Below are positions 1 through 6,500 of a stretch of DNA of 64,000 nucleotides, in pieces. The stretch is taken from positions 45,097-109,096 of the forward strand of contig JAZLMM010000007.1 of assembly GCA_045598705.1 (NCBI GenBank), given 5' to 3'. Position 1 is the stretch's first letter. Each line of letters begins with the position of its first letter. Source of the DNA: Scatonaster sp045598705 (GTDB taxonomy: Bacteria > Bacillota > Clostridia > Saccharofermentanales > Saccharofermentanaceae). Below the pieces are notes generated by a model. The model did not search any database, was not told where the DNA came from, and saw only the letters and a list, made by a program, of their open reading frames with translations. A program made the translations under genes and the position numbers.

Positions 1-788
1 CAATCCGAGTTGCCAAACAAAATGCAATCAAATATATCATCGATGATGGACTGCTTATTAACGGTAGCCGAATCGTGGCCGGTAACTCGGCAAAGAAAGC
101 ACCGACCAAGTTAGAATCCGTACGTCAGGCACTATTTGAAGACCCAAGCCGTTCCTCTACGATGAGACGTGCCCTAGCGGAGAATTTGCCCCAGACTCTC
201 ATGATCCTTGGCACGTCAGATTCCATGCTAACAAAGATCTGTAATAATCTGTGGCTGAATCAGCCGGCGATGTTGATTCGAATAGAGGACGTCAGTTCGG
301 CCGAGGAAATCGCGCAGGCGAAGAATACGAGAATGCGTGAAGGCATGCATACCATCCCAGTGCCGAGCATGGAGATCAAGCACGAGTTCTCGGGTTATTT
401 TTCCGATCCTTTCAATAGACTTAGGAAGCGTTGGGATAAGGAGCGAGGTGTCCAACCGGTTGTGCCGGAGACAGAACGTACGGTAGTGCGTCCGACTTTC
501 TCGAGTTTGGGAAGCTATTCGATTTCTGACGATGCGCTGCTTGACCTGGTGAAGATTATTCTCCGCAAGGTGCCTGGTGTGCACGATGTTGTTAATTTCT
601 CCTCCGAGAAACGAGTGTACGGTGTAGTACTCAGTATCGACCTAGAACTTTACTATGGATTTAATGCCCAGGAAGTGTTGCTGAATGCGCAACAAAGATT
701 GGGAAGATATATCGAGGAGTATTCCTCAATTAACATGGTAGCAGTTGACGTCCGTGCCAAACGCTTGATCCATGATGATCCAGCCTGA
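1..788 (+). CDS. Asp23/Gls24-like protein, left-truncated
   Basis: The reading frame (codons from position 3) is open to the left edge. The only internal start-like codon nearby, GTG at 75, has no ribosome binding site, so the gene probably begins outside the window. The last ~90 residues (from DALLDLVKIILRKVPGVHDV) resemble an Asp23/Gls24 domain: a PGV turn, alternating beta strands, and a C-terminal VAVDVRAKR strand. The middle part is charged and not recognised. Asp23-family proteins are envelope-stress or membrane-associated proteins in Gram-positive bacteria, but no specific role can be given here. It is the first visible gene of a same-strand series with the DUF6062, DsrE-like and RNA methyltransferase genes, with a 26-base gap to the next gene. 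The family call is moderate; the coding call is strong. Confidence 0.6.
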   Translation, partial: IRVAKQNAIKYIIDDGLLINGSRIVAGNSAKKAPTKLESVRQALFEDPSRSSTMRRALAENLPQTLMILGTSDSMLTKICNNLWLNQPAMLIRIEDVSSAEEIAQAKNTRMREGMHTIPVPSMEIKHEFSGYFSDPFNRLRKRWDKERGVQPVVPETERTVVRPTFSSLGSYSISDDALLDLVKIILRKVPGVHDVVNFSSEKRVYGVVLSIDLELYYGFNAQEVLLNAQQRLGRYIEEYSSINMVAVDVRAKRLIHDDPA

Positions 789-814
789 TTTCGTCGAAAT
801 AGAAAGGGAACCAC

Positions 815-1585
815 ATGAAAATTGAAAGAATCTACATGATCCCAGTTAACGATGCGTATCATTCTGCTTGTGCCTGCCCGCTTTGTGCACTAAAGGCGAA
901 GGTGGAAGAAGACTCATTAGATTACTATCTCGGGCCATCACTGATGGAACCAGACACACGTGTGCTGACGAATTCATCCGGTTTCTGCGGAGACCACTTG
1001 AACAAGATGTTCGGTCGAGAAATCAATCGTCTGGGTATGGGCTTGATGCTTCATACTCACATTCAAGATGTAAAGAAAGAAACAGATCCCATGTGGGAAA
1101 GTGCAGCGCCGGATAAGCGTTCGCTATTGAAGGGCAAAGATCCTGATTACAGAAAACGTATGGTGGCCTTGGCAGATAAGATTGATGCCAGGCTTGGGTC
1201 CTGCATCATCTGCGATAAGATTAACAAGACGATGGCTCGCTACAAAGAAGTAATTTTATGGCAGTATTTCGAAGATGATTCTTTCCGTGAGACGTTCTCG
1301 AACAAGACATATCATTGTCTGCCACACGTTGCGGAATTACTGCGAGATGCGGCAACGCAGCTCAATCAGAACCAGTCCTCGGAGTTTGTATCCGCACTTT
1401 GCAAGTCGCATAACGCTGGTCTAGATGAATTGATCAAGGATGTAGAATGGTTCACCTTGAAGTTTGATTATCGCAACAAAGATAAGTCTTGGGGGAATAG
1501 CAAGGATGCTGTGCCGCGTGCGATTGCTATGCTCGGTGGAGATATGGCGGATGCACCGTCTTCTGAGAAGGAGAAAGAGAAATAA
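815..1585 (+). CDS. DUF6062 family cysteine-containing protein
   Basis: A 256-residue soluble protein. The N-terminus has the pattern of DUF6062 proteins: a CACPLC cluster near residues 19-24, an FCGDHL motif near residue 58, then CIICDK in the middle and a YHCLPH motif. The paired CxxC and CxxH motifs suggest a metal or redox site, but the biochemical function of the family is unknown to me. The ATG follows an AAAGGGA ribosome binding site. The stop codon TAA shares one base with the ATG of the next gene (TAATG), which indicates translational coupling with the DsrE-like protein. The C-terminus is a charged KEKEK tail. The coding call is high confidence; the family name is from motif recognition. 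Confidence 0.75.
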   Translation: MKIERIYMIPVNDAYHSACACPLCALKAKVEEDSLDYYLGPSLMEPDTRVLTNSSGFCGDHLNKMFGREINRLGMGLMLHTHIQDVKKETDPMWESAAPDKRSLLKGKDPDYRKRMVALADKIDARLGSCIICDKINKTMARYKEVILWQYFEDDSFRETFSNKTYHCLPHVAELLRDAATQLNQNQSSEFVSALCKSHNAGLDELIKDVEWFTLKFDYRNKDKSWGNSKDAVPRAIAMLGGDMADAPSSEKEKEK

Positions 1586-2016
1586 TGGAAATGGATGATT
1601 TTTTCACATCGAATACAACGAAAGCGGAGCCTCAGATTGCGCTGACAGGCATGAACGAACGCCCGAAACGTGTTGTGATGATCATTGAAGGTGAGATTGT
1701 CGGCGACAACAAAGGTGATGAGGCTTCTGAAGAGCACGGCAAAGAACTAATGCTGCACGCACTTTCCAGCCTCGCTTCTGCCAAGGCTGTGCCGGATGAG
1801 ATCATCCTTCTTCACGACGGGGTGAAGCTCCTTCTCCCAGAGAGTGAATGCTATACGTGCTGGAAACCCATCTTGGATCGTGAGATTACGGTGAAGGTCT
1901 GTAACGAGACGCTGTTCTATCTCGGCCGTGTGATTGAAGATCCCCGCATGATCTGCGAAGACATGGCAGTACTTCTTCAGAGCATGCTGACTGCTGACCG
2001 CGTGGTCCGTCTGTGA
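1585..2016 (+). CDS. DsrE/YedF-like small protein
   Basis: A 143-residue protein translationally coupled to the preceding DUF6062 gene by a one-base stop/start overlap. From residue ~33 it has the layout of a DsrE/DsrF-like (YedF C-terminal) domain: a first strand VVMIIEGEIVG, then EEHGKELMLHALSSLA, then DEIILLHDGVKLLL. Families with this fold are sulfur-transfer or structural proteins. In the place where YedF-like proteins have a conserved Cys (SCGTC) this protein has VKVCNETLFYLGR with a single Cys, so a sulfur-relay role is possible but not shown. The first ~30 residues are polar and probably disordered. It lies 33 bases upstream of the RNA methyltransferase. Confidence 0.55.
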   Translation: MEMDDFFTSNTTKAEPQIALTGMNERPKRVVMIIEGEIVGDNKGDEASEEHGKELMLHALSSLASAKAVPDEIILLHDGVKLLLPESECYTCWKPILDREITVKVCNETLFYLGRVIEDPRMICEDMAVLLQSMLTADRVVRL

Positions 2017-2049
2017 CATCTTCACAAAGTGAATCTGGAAGGATAAGAA

Positions 2050-2778
2050 ATGGCTGGAATTAAGCGATATAAGAAAGAAGATCTTGAGACATACTGCCTT
2101 GGTGCAACGGTGAGCATGGAGTTCTTGAACGCATGCCCGCAACATGTCACGAAGGTATTCGTCCACAGTGCTTTCTACGAATCAGAAACGAAAGAGAAGA
2201 TTCGTCGTATCTGCGAGCAGAACCAGATTCCGCTGGAGATCAATGACAAGGCTTTCTCCATTCTGTCACAGAAAGAGAACTGCTTCGTGATAGCAGTAGT
2301 GAGAAAGTATTTCTGTGAACTGGATACCCAGGCTTCCCATGTGGTGCTGGTGAATCCAAGCAATGCAGGTAATGCGGGAACGATCATTCGAAGTGCATTG
2401 GGCTTCGGTGTGCCGAACATTGCTATCATCCGCCCTGCGGTCGATTTCTTCGACCCGAAGGTGATTCGGGCATCCATGGGCGCATTAAGCCGTGTGAACT
2501 TCAGGTATTACGACTCATGGGAAGAATATGTGAACAAAGAGGGCGCGGGCACACGTTACTTCTATCCATTCATGCTGGACGGAAGTACACTGCTTCACGA
2601 GACGAAGATAGAGAAACCATTCTCATTGGTTATGGGCAATGAAGCCACGGGACTTCCCCCGGAATTCTCGAAGATTGGTTGCCCGGTACGAATCGAGCAT
2701 GGGCATGGGATTGACAGCTTGAACCTGCCGATTGCTACGAGTATCGGTCTCTACGAGGCGACAAAAGGCGACTTCTGA
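2050..2778 (+). CDS. TrmH/SpoU-family (SPOUT) RNA 2'-O-methyltransferase
   Basis: A 242-residue SAM-dependent RNA ribose methyltransferase of the SPOUT superfamily. The catalytic half (residue ~95 on) shows the three family motifs in order: NPSNAGNAGTIIRSALGFG with the catalytic Arg, LVMGNEATGLP, and SLNLPIATSIGLYEA, which together form the deep trefoil knot and the dimer interface. The first ~90 residues correspond to the substrate-binding domain found before SpoU cores. The RNA target (rRNA or tRNA) cannot be told from sequence. The ATG is preceded by GGAAGGATAAGAA. It is the last gene of the operon that starts at the left edge; rpsT follows with a promoter of its own. Confidence 0.88.
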   Translation: MAGIKRYKKEDLETYCLGATVSMEFLNACPQHVTKVFVHSAFYESETKEKIRRICEQNQIPLEINDKAFSILSQKENCFVIAVVRKYFCELDTQASHVVLVNPSNAGNAGTIIRSALGFGVPNIAIIRPAVDFFDPKVIRASMGALSRVNFRYYDSWEEYVNKEGAGTRYFYPFMLDGSTLLHETKIEKPFSLVMGNEATGLPPEFSKIGCPVRIEHGHGIDSLNLPIATSIGLYEATKGDF

Positions 2779-2851
2779 TACGGGAAAAGCACGGATACTA
2801 GGGGCGGAAGCGCTTTTGCCAGATAAAATTGAAGAAAAAACAAAAAAATGC

Positions 2852-2880
2852 TTGCACCGCATGATTAACCATGATAAAAT
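2852..2880 (+). promoter_or_regulatory. Promoter of rpsT
   Basis: TTGCAC at 2852-2857, a 17-base spacer, and TAAAAT at 2875-2880, with a TG one base upstream of the -10 (extended -10). The predicted start near 2887 gives a ~38-base leader before the rpsT ATG. This is one of the best sigma-A-type promoters in the window. Confidence 0.75.
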
Positions 2881-2924
2881 ATCTCGGTGTCTGAGTGAAG
2901 ATAATAATGATGGAGGTGAAGGAA

Positions 2925-3188
2925 ATGCCGAATATCAAGTCCGCATGCAAGAGAGTGAAAGTTTCTGAGAAGAAGACTTTGGCTAACAAGATGAAGAAGA
3001 GCGAGATGCGTACCATTGTCAAGAAGGCTACGGCTTCTATCGCCGCATCTGATGATAATTCCGCAGCGCTCCTTAAGGATGCGCAGGTTGCACTGGATAA
3101 GGCTGCTTCGAAGGGATATATCTCTAAGAATGCTGCTTCTAGAAAGAAGTCCAGAATGGCTAAGGCTGCTAACGCTGCGAAAGCTTAA
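2925..3188 (+). CDS. rpsT: 30S ribosomal protein S20
   Basis: Small-subunit protein S20, which binds 16S rRNA during early 30S assembly. The 87-residue product starts MPNIKSACKRVKVSEKK and ends in an Ala/Lys-rich tail (AASRKKSRMAKAANAAKA), which matches the family in length and composition. A GTG at 2895 is in the same frame, but the ATG at 2925 is the right start: GGAGGTG sits six bases before it and the family N-terminus begins MPNIKSA. The gene is monocistronic, between a strong promoter and an intrinsic terminator. The codon use is typical of a highly expressed gene. Confidence 0.95.
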   Translation: MPNIKSACKRVKVSEKKTLANKMKKSEMRTIVKKATASIAASDDNSAALLKDAQVALDKAASKGYISKNAASRKKSRMAKAANAAKA

Positions 3189-3217
3189 TCTAATTAAGTA
3201 ATAAGTAAACAAAAAGG

Positions 3218-3247
3218 AAGCCCGATCAGAAATGATTGGGCTTTTTT
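3218..3247 (+). terminator. rpsT intrinsic terminator
   Basis: GCCCGATCA (3220-3228), a GAAA loop, TGATTGGGC (3233-3241), then a run of six T (3242-3247). A 9-bp stem with one G-T pair, 30 bases after the rpsT stop. Confidence 0.9.
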
Positions 3248-3575
3248 GCATTCTGCTGAAGCAATGCGCGAACTCCAAAGAAGGCAGCGTGGAGAAGGAC
3301 TGAAACGCCATCAGGTGATTTTGAGAAAGAAACAAAGAAAATGATATTTTTATACAGGTATAGAACAAGCAAGTTTTACAAATTCTATTTGTCTTGATTC
3401 AAATGTTACAGAATAGTTAACGTTGTTCGGCAATCCTGTTATTTCTAGTGTTTTCGCTTGTTTCGTAAAGTTTCGCTCGCTATACTGTAAACAAGAATAC
3501 TATACAAATTGGGTAACTATGCCCATTTGAAGACAATATAGAATAATGATATCAGGGTAAAGGGAAGGGGAAAAT
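3248..3575. other. Intergenic region upstream of the giant surface protein
   Basis: 328 bases without a convincing gene. The left half carries no feature I can name. The right half is A/T-rich and holds the promoter at 3458-3486 and the ribosome binding site (AGGGAAGGGG at 3561-3570). An imperfect dyad, AAATTGGG ... CCCATTT, lies between promoter and start codon (about 3505-3530) in the ~85-base leader and could form a weak hairpin. Confidence 0.6.
3458..3486 (+). promoter_or_regulatory. Promoter of the surface-protein gene
   Basis: TTGTTT at 3458-3463, a 17-base spacer, and TATACT at 3481-3486. It lies 90 bases before the ATG at 3576, giving a leader of about 80-85 bases. Confidence 0.6.
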
Positions 3576-6500
3576 ATGAAAAAGAGATTCTCGAACAAGA
3601 AACTTCTGGGACTGACAAGTGCCTTGCTTGCGACTTCAATCGTCGTCGGAACGATTGCGTATCGGAAGTTGCCAAAGACGAAGAACGGGCAGGTGTACAG
3701 TAATCATGTATATGCTGCGGGAAGTTTTTTGAATTTTGACTCGGCGAGTGCTGTCAATTACGCGACTGTTTTAGGTGATCTTGCAAAGTACGGTATTATC
3801 AGTGATGAAATTTACCAAGTTGGTCATATGGAGACTACTTTCGCAACGAAGAACTTCATCAATCCCAAAGGGAATGCTCAACCTTGGAATGACGATGTTG
3901 ACCTTGCAGGTCTAGAGCCAGTTTACTTTGTCATTGCCCATATGGATTCCGATTCTTATGCATATTTCGGCCAGACATACATAACAAACCCGCCAACTGA
4001 CATGAAGTTTGTCATTGACACGACAGAGGAACTTGCGACAAATGGCCAGATTTATACGGATACCAGCAGATGTCACGCTGATTTGATCTACCGCACAGCT
4101 TCCCAAGGTGACTTGGAAGCAAAGGTAGACGATATGATTTCCAGCATTCAGAATACGTCAGAGGCCTTCCTTGCTAAGGACGCTTTTGATTCGGAAGAAA
4201 TCGCTCAGTATACGGGAGATGAAAAGGCCGTCATTGATTTAGACTCAGATGAATATGAGAATGCAACAATCTATATCAATGTTGAAGAAGGTGCTAAGTT
4301 TAATAGGTGTATCGCTTCTACTGAAGGTGTGACAATCAAGAAGAGACCGAGTACCGTTGTTGTATTTAATGTGAAGGATTCCGGAAATGTTTTGTTGAAC
4401 AAATACTCTGTACAGGTTGATACAAACGGTGACAAGGTCAATGAGACCATTATGTCCGATACTACACATAGTGGTGATGATTCTGAGCACAACAAACAAG
4501 TCGATGAGTATATCTGCAAGAAGATTATCTGGAATGTTCCAAACGCGAGCAAAATCTCATACAAGATTACAGCTGGTCTTTTCTTAGCTCCAAATGAAGA
4601 TACTGTCGGCTCGGTAGATGGTTCAAGTGCAGGTTGGATTGCTGCTGGTGGTCGAACAGAGATTCGATCGGGTGAGTTCCATTACATTAATCATGGTCGC
4701 CCGGATGATACGCCGGATACCGGTGACAAGATGCGACTGATAGTGAACAAGGCATTTGCACCGGTTGGCACAGATGCAGACAAGGTTGTAGATTCTGAGA
4801 TGAGCAATATCTTCGTCAAAGAAGATCAGTATGAGTTTACAATCACTGAAACAGAGTCCGACTATGTGACTCCTGTACAAGATGGCTTGACTGATACACA
4901 GAAAGTTGACGCGAATGGACAGGTCGTTTTTCCAGATATAGAGGCGGATGCAGACGAAATAGACCCATTCGCAGGTCTCCATCGTTACTTCGTGATTTCT
5001 GAAGGTGACATGGATTCGAGCGTGGATTCCAATATTCAGAAGTCAAAAGGTGTAATCCTTGTTGATGTTTATATTACGTATGCAAATGGCAAAGTGAAGT
5101 ACGCGGTCAATGCTAAGCAGTATCAGAACGCATCGAACATTTCTTCGGACGGACTGATTTCCACAATAAGTAATGCTGAGGTAAAGAACGCAACATTCTC
5201 ACTTGGTGGTTTCTACAACTACTACGATAAAAAACCGGCAGAATTAAAACTGAAGAAATTGGTCACGGTTGATGGTGGTTCAACGAGCACTTTCCCGTCT
5301 GACTACAAGGCGAAGATTTCGCTGAAACAAGGAAGCTTCTATGTACAGGATACAACAGGTGCGCTGAGCACCAAAGAACATTACTTCGAGGTCGCGAAAG
5401 ATGGTTCTGTTACGATTACGAATTTGCTTCCAGGTAAATATGTAGTTGAAGAGATACTTGATGGCGTACCGGGTTATAAGTTTAAGTCAAAGGAAATCAA
5501 TGTGGATGGTTCGACCGATTGGGAGATTCAGTTGGATAGTAATGCGTCGAAAGAAGCTACAATCACGAATACTTATACGGAATCCGATGATAGTGCATTG
5601 ATTGTAAAGAAGAGTGTTCTACTCAATAACAATAAGGGAAATCTCAGCGATTTTGCGGGGAAGAAATACGAATTCTCTGTAAAAGTCGGCAACTACTATC
5701 TCCAAGATACAGAAGGCACACTTGGAAGTACAGAAGTGTTCTTCGCCATTACTTATGATCCGAGCAATCCAAGTGCTAACCAGATTGCGTTCTACGGAAT
5801 CCCGAAGAATACGCAATGTGTAGTTTCCGAGAAACTTGGCGCATGGACGGGAGACATGCAGTTTATTAATGTGGAAGGTTACATTTTTGATACGGGTAAT
5901 AGTACGACACTTACCACTGTAACCACACCAAATTCTTCAGATGCGGTTACTGCTGAACTGAAGAATATATATACTTCCAATCAAGCAGTAGGAAAGTTGA
6001 CGATTACAAAGGCGTTTGGGGAATACAACGTAAATAATAGATTCCAACCCAAGCAAACAATAGATCCTGCTGACTTGGGTGATCTGAGTCAACTGGTTAT
6101 CGTATTGAACGGCCCGAAAGGATACACGAGAGAGATTGCGTGGAGTGAATTCTCCAATGGATCATTCACAATTGATGAGCTCCCTCTTGGTACATATACC
6201 ATCACAGAGAAGGGGGCAGATGCTACAAGTTCTGATAAGTGGGAGTTCTCCCAGTTGGTGGTCGGTACGTATGAAGGCGAAGCTTGCACATTAGCAGTGT
6301 GGAATAGTCCTCTGACGTACAAGATTACGAATAACTATGAACAGAAGAAGACCGCTTCGCTTGCTATTACCAAGAAGATGGTAGGAAGTGGCTCTGCGGA
6401 GAAAGACATTGTCTTTACGTTGAAGAATGCGGCTGGTCAGTACGCAACATTCAATACCTCCAACGAGTTGACAGGCTATTCCGACACCTTGACAGATGCG

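Noticed and set aside
2799..2827. Terminator after the RNA methyltransferase gene (GGCGGAAGCGCTTTTGCC)
   Set aside because: A short stem with two G-T pairs, a four-base loop and no T-run; too weak to call.
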